Shown: positions 11,001 to 23,108 of the stretch, in pieces
How the letters are laid out: every line of letters starts with the position of its first letter
Numbering within the stretch: the stretch's first letter is position 1
Source: Macrosoma leucophasiata
Taxonomy: Eukaryota > Arthropoda > Insecta > Lepidoptera > Hedylidae
Reading direction: 5' to 3'
DNA length: 64,000 nt
Assembly: GCA_036365455.1 (NCBI GenBank)
Contig: JAWQUS010000003.1
Span: 3,058,001-3,122,000, forward strand
Translations under genes and position numbers: made by a program
The notes under the pieces: model-generated
What the model saw: only the letters and a program-made list of their open reading frames with translations
Told to the model about the DNA's origin: nothing
The model's database searches: none

Positions 11001-14000
11001 GGCCATCTCCGGCGCGCCACAGGAACACTTCGCCGTACACACCTTCGCCAATCTTGTGGCAGTTCTTCAGGACCCTGGGGTTTGTTCATTATTAAAAAAA
11101 CTATACGAATACCTCTTCGTACACACTCTTACTAATCTCGTGGCAGTTCTTGAGAACCCTGGATTTTGTTTGGTACATTTTTTTTGTGATGGAAGTAGCA
11201 ATAACTTGTACAGTTCACATTTAATTTTATAGTAAGGGAAAACTGCACACTTACAACATAAAAACCAGAGATTTCAATGTAGATACACTGCCTATTCTGA
11301 GGCCTTCCTACACCTCATGCCTTGTTTAAATGTCTTTAAATTTCCAAAAAATCATAAGAACAAAAGAAAAATGATTGCTTTGAGATTAAAACAAAAGTTG
11401 CATTCAAATATGACCTTTTTATTGTAGTGCCTTTCACAATAAAAATATAGGTACAGCATGTGTCAAGGTACAAATTATATACTAACCCCCTTATTCATAA
11501 ACATACATTAGATACATTTTAGCTATAGAATGCTTTGTCTTTGTTAGTTGTATTGTCAAATGTGCAGGATAGAAAAAGACAAAGGAGAGATAAGCAACAC
11601 TTTATCTAAAATACATTTATGAATAAGGGGATTAGTTTTTTTGTAGTAAGTAGGCAATTTTGTAAAATATCTTTCTCTTTACAATGTAAATTGGTCAGCA
11701 ATTCCAATATTTTTACTTGATATATGGTTCATGACAATGTAGCATTAATACCAGTTATCTTTTAAGCAGAAGCATTCACTATCTATGAAAATACTCAGCT
11801 ATCATTTGCAAATATATAATTTTCAAGGGAATCACCCTGAATGATAACTGCATCACCTTGAACGATAAGATTTGCAAAAAAATTCTGAAGACTCATACTA
11901 AGGACACATTGTTATTGTAAGTCATATATCAGTGTTTTTATTTTGCTTTATATCTTTATCATATACACTTACACTGACGGCCCAGACTAAGTAAAAACTT
12001 GTATTATGGGTGCCGTTGTACACACACAACACATACACAAACACCCAGACCTGTGACAAATATCTGTAGGCCACACAAATATGTCCCAGTGCGGATATCG
12101 AACCCATGACCCTTCTTCAATTGAAAAGGTTGTCTCACACCACTGGACTAACCGGGTCGTCGTTATCTTATTCTAATATGTATTAATTTCAGGTATTTTA
12201 GTTAATATTTGTATTAAGTTATTATCTCATTTCATTCGAACATGTGCCTTGTCAGTTTGTAGAAAAGAAAATGAGTCGCTCAATTGAAACATATTTTTCC
12301 TTTGTTAAATTTAATGTTTCTTTTCTTTCTTTCTTTTGGTTAATGGCAACTACCAACTTTTAAGGGTAATTCTGCCAAAGTCCGAATTTTGTAACATGTT
12401 TTAAATATACCTCTCAAAAGTTAATTTTCAAATCTATTTGAATGAAGTTATATTTAACTTTGATGGCTAGTTGCTATTAAACTTATATAGACATCTAAAA
12501 AACTACATAAATAGACAAATAGCAACAATGCATTTTTTTTAATGAAATAGTTCACACAGTCATTTAGGCCAATTCTAATGGTGAGATTCACAGACCGCAC
12601 TATGACTTTACTTTGAGCAAAGTATGCTTAGAACTGTCAGAAATGTATGGGTTTTGACAGTTCGAAGGGTACTTTGCTCGAAAGTAAAGTCGTAGTGCAG
12701 TCTGTGAATCTCGCCCTTAGGGTGAGATTCATAGACACCACTACGACTTTACTTTGAGCAAAATGTGTTTAGGACTGTCAGTACAGTACGAGTTTTGACA
12801 GTTTGAAGCATACTTTGCTCAAAGTAAAGTCATAGTGCATGCAGTCTGTGAATCTCACATTAATTGTTACAGTCTCATATTATAAGTAATATCACCATGT
12901 TCAATACACAATTCATGAATTCTACCTACAATAGACATCATTACAGCTTTCTCTCCTTTTTCTAAATAATATTCACTAGCAAATTAAAACGAAGAACTGC
13001 TTTTCATCATAATAGAATCATATGCTTCCCATAACTTTGAAAAACAACACTTTCTACAGACTTTGCTCTTTGCTTGCGTATAAAGATTGAGGTTAATTAG
13101 TATGATTCATAAAAATATTTACACTATTAAGTAATTTCAGGTTCTTTTTGAAAGTTATTTATGTTAATGATAATTTAAGAATTTATGATGTAAGTAATAA
13201 CATTAAACTGTTATTTTTTGTGTGACTATTTAAAACGAAGAGCTCATAATGCTATTATCCATTTACAGTGTTTTTTTTATCACCTACCTGCTTGTTATTT
13301 AAATCACAAATATTGTTGGTTGTGACATAACCACACTTATAACATGTGGTGATTTTTTACACTACATTTACACACAAAAAAAAACAACTTTAACCATTCA
13401 AAAATAAGCTAATTATTTTTCAATGGCCTTTAACAGATGTTTACTTACTACAGAACTAAACATAGCATGACCCACTAACACTAAACGTTCAAACAAGGCC
13501 ACAGATATAAATTCAAGACTGTTATAAAAAGTAATAAAAAAAAAGTTGGCTTACGTATCGGGATAGCATTCATCAAACAGGATAGCGTCTGTTTGGTTGC
13601 AACGACGCAGGACGTAGTCGCGTGCGGTGGTAACACGATTCGAATCATGAAATTTCTCTAAAACAGTGACCTCGTGCTCGGAGTCACCAATAGATAATTT
13701 AGATAATTCGACAAGCGTATCATCACAGTCCTCGGTCAAAAACCCTGAAAAAAAAACGCAAGAGCGTCATCGACACGACATGACACACAGTAGGAAGTAA
13801 ATGACGAACTTTCCCCTGAGCGTATTACGTAGATGGTGAAACCGTGCAATTAAATTACGGCCCCTGTTACTCAATTCGGCTCCACTCACCTGTGTATTGC
13901 AAGGAAAGATGCATGCACTTGGCTTTAGACACTTTTTAACGAACAAAGGCGTAGAACGAAGCTATTATCCCGTTAGGGATAATGGCAGTCAATTGTCCCA

Positions 14001-17000
14001 GTAAAACACTACGTTTCACAGAGTCTATAATAATATTCACTACTATTGCTTAACAATAGTAGTGTTCAAAACACAACAAAAAAGTAAAAACCACGCAGTT
14101 ACTATATTTTAACAAAAAATAAAAAATATGGACAAAGGCCAACGACAGAGTCCTCTTCCGCGAATGAATGTCACAAAGATTATGGTACGATTTCAAGAGC
14201 GTGTATTGGGTGGGAAGCAGTGTTGCCAGCTTTTATATTGAAATTACTACTATGGCGTACATCAATGATAGATATTATTTTGCTAAATGTTATGTTTTAT
14301 TTAAGACTTACCAGTGAGATCATCCAGTATAGTCGCACATAAACTGGGTCTGGAAACATTAGATTCCTAGAACATTCACAAAAACATTTAATATTTTTTT
14401 CTTGATAAGGTATTATAAAGTTTAATATAACATAAGAATATTAATTCTTACTTTTACAATTTTAATTGTAGACCTGCTTGGTTTAGAAACGAAAGTGCTC
14501 CTACGGCTATTATTAGATTCATTGTGTAGTGAAACTGTAAAAGAATAAATATTAAATAATAAAGTTAATTGAGATAAACGCCCACAGTAAATTATACAGC
14601 CTAGAAATGAATTACAGCATTTGAAATTAAAAATAATTATACCTGACATCAATGTAACACTAAAACTTTGACAGTGAAAGAAACTGTACCATGGTGACAA
14701 CTTCATAAAAAATAATATTTGACAGATATAAATAGTTAGTATAGGTTGGGTAAAAAGTATTAAATAAAATAATGTTACCTCCATGTTCTTGCATCCCCAT
14801 TGTACTAATAACACTTTGTCTATACTTTCTTCCTTTAGTCTGTAAAGATTCATCATCTAGAAGAGACTCATCAAAATGATCACCCATTGTCGTCATTCTT
14901 CTGTATATACTTAATGATCGCTCCCATTTTTTACCTGGTTGTAAAACTATAGCGGGTTTTGAATCACAAAGTATACTATTCGAAACCAAAGAAGCATCAC
15001 TACTTGTGGCTCTAGAACTTTTTCTTATAGTTATGCTTGAAATTCTGTTCTCATTCATTTCTGTGTGACTATTTGTGAAAGATTCATCATCAACCTTTGG
15101 AATCACAGAACCTTTTCTTGTTATGTTTGGAATTCTATCCTTTTCAGATTCATAAGTCTTAATGTCTGATTCAGAAACATTGCTATCATTAACACTAATT
15201 ACATTTTCCTCTGATGGCTTATTTATTGACTGTGGAGAAATATCATTAGTTTTCCCATCTTCAAATATTCTCTTAATATTACTAAGTACAGTCTTATTAA
15301 CATCAGTACTACTTGAACTATTATATGAATCATCTAAAAATATGAATGAATCATTTGCAACTTCATTTCTTCTTCGTGTGGTTACAAAACTAACACATTT
15401 TTCATCATCCTTTTCTAAATCAACATTGTTTGAGATTATATTATTTTCAAATTTTTCATTCACCTCATCTTTTATATTATCAGAATCAGAATCTGTATTA
15501 TGTTCATGAGATGTATTTTCTGAAGATATAATTTCATAAATACTTGCATATTCATCACTAGTATTGTTATCACTATCTAAATTTACACTTGAATCGGACT
15601 GAGTAAACATCTGTTTATAATACTTTTGGAACAAAGAATTTTTCATTCTTTCAATAACAATTACAGGTTCTCTAGTTTCACTAGAGTCAAATGAATTATC
15701 TTCACTACAAGTATCATACAAGGATTGACTTTCAGATGGAGAGTCACTTTTATTAGCCTTTATAGAGCATTCACTTATAGATTCACTTTTATTGCTAGTC
15801 TCTGTCAAATCAAATAGCATCTCAGAATTGTTAACATTATCAGCATTTTTTACTTTCAATTCATTTATATTGACATTATCAACAACATTTTGTTCAGTCT
15901 TATTTATAATCTTATCAGAAAAACCAAAAAATGGTTCTAATTCTGTCATTTGCAAGGAACTTGTTTCGTTAATTATTACTTCATTATTGCTTTCCTCTAT
16001 AACATCTTTTTCGCTATAATTATTTTGTATGTCTGAAGCTTCTATGTAACTACATTTTACATCAATTTCTTCATTTGTTGATGCCTTTAAAAAAGAATGT
16101 GATTTACTCATAGATTTCATATTTAAATTTATTATTGGTGATGTCTGAACATCCAATAAGTTTATTGAATTAGCTTTTTTAGTAGCATGTGCAAGCACAT
16201 CTATTTCATCATAATCAATTGAATGCTTTTGAATAGCACCAACCGATTCTTTGAGTTCAGGACAATCATTTAATTTATGTGTAAGCATATTATTTATACA
16301 ATCTTCATTTTTAGTTTTGGAATCTTTTACATTTAAATCAGTCTCATCTTTATTAATATGGAATTTCGATTTTCTTTGTTCTGGATTGTATTGACATTCT
16401 TGTGTTGATATGTTTTTAGAACTATCATTGAGATTAAAAGCAATAGGTGAAAATCTGTAAATGGACTTTCCCCTATATTTTTCTAGAAATGGTGTACTAC
16501 ATAATGGTGAATTTTGATTCAATAGATTTGTGTTCTGAATACTTTTATTATTTTCATCAGATTGATTGTTGAATGATTCATGATTATTATTAAATAAAGG
16601 CAATTTCTCTAGGATATGAATAGAATCATCAAAACATTTGACCCTTGCTTTATTCTCCTTTTCTATAAGAAGCTTATGACTCTTTATATCAGACATGTCA
16701 TGGGTAGTATTCGTTTGATCACTGTTTTCTTTGTCAGATTCTGAAAAAATATTTTCATGTTAATAATATGTTACAACATACAATTTCATTATAATAAAGG
16801 GTTAAATAACTATTACCTGTACTGTCACTACTGGAATTATTGAAGTGTCTTGCTTTAGCCAGTTTCTTTCTACAGTAAGTTTTTCCCTCACTAGAAAAAA
16901 ATAATTTAGATAATTAATCAGTAAAATATTAATATGTTAGCACCTTACTATGCAAGACAAATTAGTGACAATTAAAAAATACACAAACAACTTATTATAA

Positions 17001-18022
17001 AATAAGAAATTAAGTATGGTAAAATAGCCTATAGTGTAAATATATGTGTACATTTTGAGAAATAAACCTCAATGACAAATAATTTGCTGGTTTAAAAATA
17101 ATTAAATAAAGATACAGTAACTGAAAATATATCATGCAAATAAATATAAATTGCCAGTACGTAACTTCATAGTACTAATAATATACTACCAAACTTGACT
17201 ACACAGTGCATACAGAATGTGAGCAATATTTCTTCGTATTAGTCTTGAAAGAAAGCCTGGCTCCAACAGTGGAAACCTTTTTAATTTTTTGGAATCTTTT
17301 ACTTTGGGCAGATTTTAGATTAATATTTAGAGCCTTCATCATATCAGCTGAAAAATGTCCACAGCTGGACATTAGGAGGAGATATATCATGACTGCCATG
17401 CTTGGCATGTATATTGGTATTTTCTAATAGAGAATTGATTGTGAATTGCCATCTAGCCACAGATGCAGTAAGGTGGTCTATTTGTCTCCAATGTTTAACG
17501 TAACTATTTTACAATGCAGAGAGCATTCATATAAATGAATTCAAGGTGGGGACCTACAAATATGGAACAGTTAAATGCTTTAAACTTTAAATAAACACCA
17601 ACATATACATATTGGGGCAAGTTATAAATAAAAAATCCGAAAACAACGTACACTTTACATTGCTTGGTGAAACCATCCTCAACTTTCGATGACTGAACAG
17701 ACGAGTTTAAAAGCTGATCAAACAAGTCCGGCGCCTTTTTAACGTGTATCGATTTATCTGGAGTTAAATACGCAGACTCAATTGACTCCTTTGGAGACAT
17801 TTCAATTTCTTTGACTCTTTTTACATATTTTCTTTTGCGGACCTTATTTGAAGGTATATGCTGAGTAGAGGATCCTATACATGATAGTTCTCGTTTCGCT
17901 TGTTTGATATTCTGTATATAAAACGCGTCAAAAACTGAACTTTTAGCGTCCATCGTATAAAGTATGTCTCGGTGGTCGAGTGCGCCTCCGGCATCCTTTT
18001 TAGATCGATATGTACGTCTCAT
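8095..18022 (-). CDS. Haspin: haspin serine/threonine kinase, 3'-partial
   Basis: Haspin phosphorylates histone H3 Thr3 in mitosis and so recruits the chromosomal passenger complex to centromeres. Exons on the minus strand: 18022-17652, 16890-16817, 16740-14779, 14534-14452, 14366-14312, 13744-13555, 11074-10898, 8212-8095. All phases join, giving 1010 codons so far. The Met at 18022 opens a basic N-terminus (MRRTYRSKKD). Exon 3 is a 650-residue Ser/Asn/Glu-rich, probably disordered region. The kinase domain starts in exon 7: the glycine loop GEGVYGEVF is near residues 921-929, VMKII holds the ATP lysine near 942, and SEIVIAMELS holds the alpha-C glutamate near 966. Exon 8 (ELSALRAPIADIERHF) is the insect haspin alpha-C extension. 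The HRD and DYT-type segments are not visible in 1-8094; they are probably beyond the left edge. The first donor (GTACGT) is chosen because only it keeps phase. Confidence 0.9.
8281..8580. repeat. diverged tandem duplication in a haspin intron
   Basis: Two adjacent units share GTACAAGATGCATAGTT(T/G)ATAGAT, a GATACAA(G/A)AATGAAGT block and TTTTGAAGAAAAATACT, spaced about 150-180 bp apart. They have no coding potential. Confidence 0.6.
8581..9683. other. haspin intron, AT-rich
   Basis: No additional exon fits splice sites and phase, and no repeat family is recognised. Confidence 0.45.
9684..9896 (-). repeat. SINE-C copy
   Basis: On the minus strand the diverged head (AGTCCAGCGGTGTGA) is followed by the family body, including GTGTACAACGGCACCCACGA and a TAAGCGTAT tail. 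The apparent open frame here is antisense to the SINE. Confidence 0.75.
9897..10897. other. haspin intron, nothing recognised
   Basis: Unique-looking sequence; no exon or repeat identified. Confidence 0.4.
11101..11158 (-). pseudogene. decayed duplicate of the haspin glycine-loop exon start
   Basis: Directly upstream in gene orientation of the real exon (11074-10898) is a second copy of its acceptor and first ~50 bases. Read from an AG acceptor at 11159-11160, it encodes VLKNCHEISKSVYEEVF, against VLKNCHKIGEGVYGEVF in the functional exon. All three loop glycines are changed (two to serine, one to glutamate) and a stop follows within a few codons, so it cannot be used. A short matching intron stretch (TTTGTT) is also shared. 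Confidence 0.75.
11486..11630. mobile_element. MITE, CCCCTTATTCATAAA ends
   Basis: The left end CCCCCTTATTCATAAACAT and the right end ATTTATGAATAAGGGG pair. Internal GCTTTGTCTTTGT and GACAAAGGAGAG also pair. A second copy is at 54279-54421. This is a common lepidopteran MITE. Confidence 0.85.
11935..12160 (-). repeat. SINE-C copy
   Basis: The head CCGGTTAGTCCAGTGGTGTG at the right is followed leftward by the family body with TGTGTACAACGGCACCCATA. It lies in a haspin intron. Confidence 0.8.
12580..12858. mobile_element. two tandem hairpin MITEs sharing a 4-bp junction
   Basis: Copy one is 12580-12716 and copy two is 12721-12858, separated by TTAG. Each begins GGTGAGATTCA and ends TGAATCTCRC and folds along its whole length (ACTTTACTTTGAGCAAA pairs with TTTGCTCAAAGTAAAGT). 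Confidence 0.8.
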
Positions 18023-18239
18023 TTCTATGGTTTTTAGTTCAATCCAATAGGTATGTTTAGATAATTTTTGTTAAAATTAATTAAATACACTTCTTCATCG
18101 CATAGTATTCATAAAATTCGTAAAATTATTACCAACCAAACCAACTGAAGAAAAACAAGAAAACAATCGAAATTAGTTGTCAATGTCAAAAGTCAAAATC
18201 TAAACCGTCAACCGTCACAAGTATTTTGCATGGTTGTAA

Positions 18240-19255
18240 TTGCCAACCTAAAAAAATTTAATAAATGTAAATAATAATTCCGCATTTCTAGTATAAGTCT
18301 ACCGGCGTTCTTGTCTTCGGTCCACGGCACTAATAATTTAACTAGGAGAATTTTATCAACTACACTGGTGGATTTTGAGGTGCCGTGCTTGACCGACGCC
18401 TTGAGCGCCTGGAAAACGACTTGCCCAAATCTGGACCTACCGGGTAACCTCTCTTCACAGCGACAGTGGGACGCGCCCACCCCCTCTGCAGCTTGGTACG
18501 GAAAAAAATTTATAGAAACGTCAACCAACGCTGCGGAGCGAGCCCGTCTTCTGGCGCTTGGAGAGTGGGAATCCGGTCTCTGGTTACAGGCTTTGCCATA
18601 GCATCGGGACAATGATGGATGACATCACCTTCCGGCTTGCTACTTGCCTCCGCCTAGGCACATCGTGCTGCGCTCCGCATCGCTGCCCCTGTGGTGAAGC
18701 TGTCGACCGCCTGGGGCACCATGGTCTCTCCTGCAGAAGAAGTGCCGGCAGATTCACCAGGCACGCCCAATTAAATGACATTCTGCGCCGAGCCCTTTCC
18801 ACCGCCGGCGTGCCAGCCATATTAGAACCCAACGGCTTGGCACGTGACGATGGAAGGAGACCGGACGGTATGTCATTGATGCCCTGGAAGATGGGTAGGC
18901 CTTTGGTGTGGGACGCAACTTGCGTTGACACCTTAGCGCCATCCCATCTTCCAAGCACGGCGTGCTCCGCTGGCGCTGCTGCTGCAACTGCGGAGACCCA
19001 TACACAGCGCAAATATAGTAACCTTCCAGGGGACTATATATTTCTGCCTTTCGGGGTCGAAACCCTTGGTCCATGGGGCCCCAGTGCTCGGCTCTTATTC
19101 AAAGAGATCGCGAAACGGCTATTCATAGGTCAAAGAATCAGCATTGCCATCCAACGAGGCAATGCTGCTAGCCTTCTGGGTACCATAACACAGGAAGGCA
19201 GTGATGCGGAATTTTTAGACGCATGTTGTTTTAGTATATGTATAACTTTATTTTA
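18240..19255 (+). pseudogene. non-LTR reverse transcriptase C-terminal relic, frameshifted
   Basis: Two overlapping frames give the C-terminal part of a metazoan reverse-transcriptase-like protein. The first (18311-18601) encodes ALGEWESGLWLQALP. After a one-base shift near 18600 the second continues with ITFRLATCLRLG, a Cys/His cluster (CCAPHRCPCGE, DRLGHHGLSC), RRALSTAGVPAILEPNGL, RPDGMSLMPW and VWDATCVDTLAPSHL. The polymerase core is absent. The region is GC-rich and sits about 200 bp from the haspin start. I cannot assign the clade. Confidence 0.75.
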
Positions 19256-19786
19256 TGTAAATATTATTTAGCTTTTAAATATATTTTAATGTTTTTTTTT
19301 TATTATGTAGATTAATTAAGGTTTTTTAATATATTTAGAATAATGTAAATTGAATAAATAAAATGTGAAACTAGTTTTATAAAAACCAAATATTATAAAG
19401 TTCCAATAAATGTTGATTCGATTTTGAGATCAACTTTCAAAAGAACTCTATGAATCGATTTGGTACACGTCATCATCACAGACCAAGTCATCATTATTCA
19501 TTACTATTATTATGATGAAGTATACGTACCTACGTAACTTGGTAACTTAACTATGATTTAATATTAATTAAAAGTAACGTAGGTAGTAAGTTGTCTGTCA
19601 GAGATCCCTCTTTTACTGTTACCAGGCTGGTAGTAGAACTCGAAGGCGTAGGCATTACCGCATTACTCTACTTGCCGCTAAATAATAGTCACTTGACCGG
19701 GTGACCAATGTAGGGCCTAGTATTTTTTGGCACAGACACATACCAGTTCGGGTCTAAACCGCCAAGAAATAATACACATAGCTTAT
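19256..19786. other. intergenic, scrap of SINE-A
   Basis: Positions 19630-19690 (+) are a degraded SINE-A head with ACTTGCCGCTAAATAATAGT. Otherwise AT-rich DNA with no gene. Confidence 0.45.
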
Positions 19787-20685
19787 GAAGGAGACAATCG
19801 GCTAGTTTAGACTTCGTAGAGCGTTATCTCTGTTACGGTTGCATAGTTTGCATACTGCATACGTTAGCAGCGGCATTGGTCAACATTTGAATAAAAACAA
19901 ATCAGCCTCTTCCGCTTCCTCATAATGCGAAAGTTCCGCAATATTTTGGGTTCCTGATTCCTCAACCGTTACCGCATCCTCATAAATAAAAACATCCCCT
20001 TCCGCTATCGCTTCCTCAAAATTTAAGAGGAATTTCACTGTCGCGAGGTATCCATAGCAACGCAAACGCCGTGGCGCGATACCGGGCCGAATGGGCGAGC
20101 GAGACCTCCCCTTCCACCACCCGCGCTGTTCCTTGCTTGTTTGTTTTAATTAGAGATGGGTAGGTTCGCTCTATTTTCGGATCCGGACTTAGACCCACAT
20201 CAAGCTCTGAAGAGCTACTACCACAGACCAATAACCAAGGCTACTACCAGGTCCCGTGTCTTGCTCCAGGTCGTCGGGCGTCGGGGCGGTCGGGTGTGTG
20301 ATGGGTGACCGCCGTGATACGCTATCGATAGATAGCTGTGGTCAAACCTTGTCGGAGGTCTCATGGGCGGTTCGAAAAACATCCGACAGCGGGTTGGCCA
20401 CTAACCCGTATCTCCACCAACCCGCATTGGAGCAAGCTCCAGGCCACTCCCCAAGAAGGGGAGAGACTCGTGCCCAGCAGTGGAACGTATCAAGGGTTGC
20501 CATTATTTAGCCTTTTCCTCATCCGCATCCTCTAAATTTGCGCGTCAAAATTCCTCTTCCTTCTCCTCATAATCACTTCCTCAACAACCCTAAACAAAAC
20601 TTCAAACAGGTAGTGTGCGAAAGAGATAACGCTCTACAGAGCCAAAAACTTTTGCTAAGGTCGGCGTGCAATGTGCAATAATTCT
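19787..20685. mobile_element. large element with MITE-type ends and nested 5S-SINE
   Basis: The left end carries GGAGACAATCGGCTAGTTT and CTTCGTAGAGCGTTATCTCT; the right end carries GCGAAAGAGATAACGCTCTAC and GTGCAATGTGCAATAAT, matching the two ends of the MITE at 4643-4854. The interior has TCCTCA/CTTCC-rich patches (19905-20020, 20515-20590) and a 5S-SINE. No transposase is visible. Confidence 0.55.
20268..20506 (+). repeat. 5S-SINE, 5'-truncated
   Basis: It begins in the 5S-like head at GGTCGGGTGTGTGATGGGTG and keeps GGTTGGCCACTAACCC, GGGGAGAGACTCGTGCCCAG and GGGTTGCCATTATT. Confidence 0.8.
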
Positions 20686-20934
20686 TTCTAGAGACTGTAC
20701 AAGTCTCTGGTTTTTGTACAGATGTTTACAGGCTACTGTAATCACTTAGCAATATAAACCATTACCATCAATGTGAACAGTATCTTTGTTTGTCACTATC
20801 ATGAAATAAAACGTTAGAAGCAGTATAAAGCGATTGCATTGTTTGAAGCTATGCTAATTACATAATGTGTTTTTTTATCATCAGTATTCTATTCTTGGGC
20901 GTAGCAAGGCAGGCTGCCGTGTGGGCCGTGCCCA

Positions 20935-21241
20935 CTCAACAATTTTTAATAAAAAACCGGTCAAGTGCGTGTCGGACCACGCGCAGTGTAGGGTTCCGTA
21001 GTTTTTAAGTATGAACATTACAATCATTATATCAGAAAGTATCCGTGCGTTACTTGTAGGGAACCCTAAATTATTTTACTCATGTTTTTATTCTACCACT
21101 TTGTCGGCGTGATTAAGGTGTATACTTGTGCCAAATTTCAAATCTCTAGTACCAATAGTTTTTGCGCTAAACCGCGGACAGACAGACAGACGGATATGGC
21201 GAAGCTATAAGGGTTCCTTGTTTACTACGGAACCCTAAAAA
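20935..21241 (+). repeat. dispersed lepidopteran repeat (TCGGACCACGC type)
   Basis: It runs from AAAAACCGGTCAAGTGCGTG through GGACAGACAGACAGACGG to TACGGAACCCTAAAAA. The phrases GGGTTCCGTA at the left and TACGGAACCC at the right are inverted. A partial copy is at 32668-32705. Confidence 0.65.
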
Positions 21242-22805
21242 GGCTGAAATTCGTGCGGTTATCGCTTTACTCATGATGCGGTGCCCTATCTAGAATTTAT
21301 CTATAGGTACGCCCATGCATAAGGCTGTTTTCTTGTGCCTCCACCTCCACAATGATACCAGAAAATTTAACGGTTTCAGAAATTGCTGATACTTCACTAT
21401 CGTAGTAGGTAAATAAAACAGAACACCATGTTGACCTTATATCTATTAAAAATACAATTCCTGTAGTTAAATACACAGCAGACTATTCTAGGTACATTTT
21501 ATATTTTCACAATTATGACAAAGATCATGAATCTTTGGCATAATTTATTTCACGCTTTCGCTAGGCTTTAAGATTTTAGTTTGTAATAGTAGGTATAATA
21601 TTTACATAATATGCATTTACATACATAACATTCAGTATTGAGGGTAGGAAGGTCTAATTTTGCTTCGAAATCAAATAAGGAATTTGGCGTTATTTAAAAC
21701 ATCGCAAAGGAATCCGGTATCAAAAAAAAGCAGACTAAATAAAATTAAAAAAAATCCATGGTTAAGAAAAAAAGGAGCTCTTGAAACCCTCCCAAGAGTA
21801 TATTTAGATATTTTTACAGGTTATATTTTATTAGGCTTAAGCAAGAATTTGTTTTGGACATGAGGTATTAAGGATATTGCATTAGTTTTACATCACATAA
21901 TGAAAAGTTATAGATATAGGTATTTACTGGAAAGTGCAGCAATATACCTTCTTCAAACAAAGTTTAATTAAAAATGGTCTTTTTTGTAGGCCTGAGAAAG
22001 AATCATTCAAAATTTAAAATATACATATGGACAATTGAATGTACAACTAACTAATAGGGTGGCCGAACAAAAATAAACAATTCAAACCAAACCAAATCAT
22101 TGAATCGGCTAACTGATCTAAGAATAATCAGGCCACATTATTAATTAAAACAAGAGTTTACGATGAAAATAGAGCCTCCCCCCTTGTGATGTCTGAAATC
22201 GGTAAATTATGGTAATCACCTACTTTAATATGAAAGAATGATACAACATAATATATTTTAGACCTAACAGAAGAGTGGGTATCTGGATCCTCTGCATATA
22301 ATGTCGGTAAATTACGATAAATTTAAAGTCTAACTGTGATATTTTATATATTTTTAAGTTGTTTAAAAAATAATATAACAGGCATTTTTTGGCTTAAGAA
22401 ATATACTTACAATAAAACTCTACAGAACATTGCTCAAAATTAATATTTTACCCTATGGATGCCTGGTAGTTTCTCTCAAAATCATAATTTCAATTGAGAA
22501 TTTTGTAACATTAATTCATAATTTGTAAACTGAACGAAAAACCGATGACAGAAGCTGATTGCTTTCTAAAACACTTTTTGTATAAAATTTCCATATTTCA
22601 GGAAAACAGAACACAGCAGTTTTCATGAATGAATAGGTATATGGCTTCTATGTCATATATACTAGGTATTTATGACTATTAGGCATGCCAAGGGTCAAAT
22701 ACATATAATGGAGACTCCTTGATTGACCCCTGATTTTGATAACGTAGAAAAAAACATTACAATTATTTTGAACTAAGTAAATGAATATGATATTATCAAA
22801 ACCAT
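21242..22805. other. intergenic AT-rich DNA
   Basis: No gene or familiar repeat. Short open frames (for example 21660-21863) have no recognisable content. Confidence 0.45.
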
Positions 22806-22809
22806 GAAC

Positions 22810-23108
22810 CAAATATATTTGTTTTATATTATTTCGCATTAACACATGCTTATGAAATATATTTTATTTAAAGAAAAATGGAAAGAAAAATTTCTTTCCA
22901 TTTTTCAAAATTTTTGCCTAACTAGCATAGTTGGCAATAGATGGCGCTGCTGCTACCATAAAGCAATGCAATAAATGTGAAGGAAAGATTTGACAAATTG
23001 GGCAGGACTTCAGTAGCTCAATTGGAAGAGCGGCTGGACTAGATTCCCAGTAGGCCGCGAGTTCGAGTCTCGCCTGAAGTCAAATTTTTCTTTCCATTTT
23101 TCTTTAAA
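22810..23108 (+). repeat. SINE-B copy, best preserved
   Basis: The tRNA-like head is 23006-23081 with a perfect GACTTCA/TGAAGTC acceptor stem. The left flank carries the TATTATTTCGCATTAACACA block also present at 1590, 43110 and 63185, then an inverted AAAATGGAAAGAAAAATTT / TTTCTTTCCATTTTTC pair. The right end repeats AAATTTTTCTTTCCATTTTT. Confidence 0.75.

Noticed and set aside
15162..15509. Plus-strand open frames at 15162-15509 and 15792-16019
   Set aside because: They are antisense to the large haspin exon and are Ser/Leu-rich because that exon is Ser/Glu/Asn-rich.
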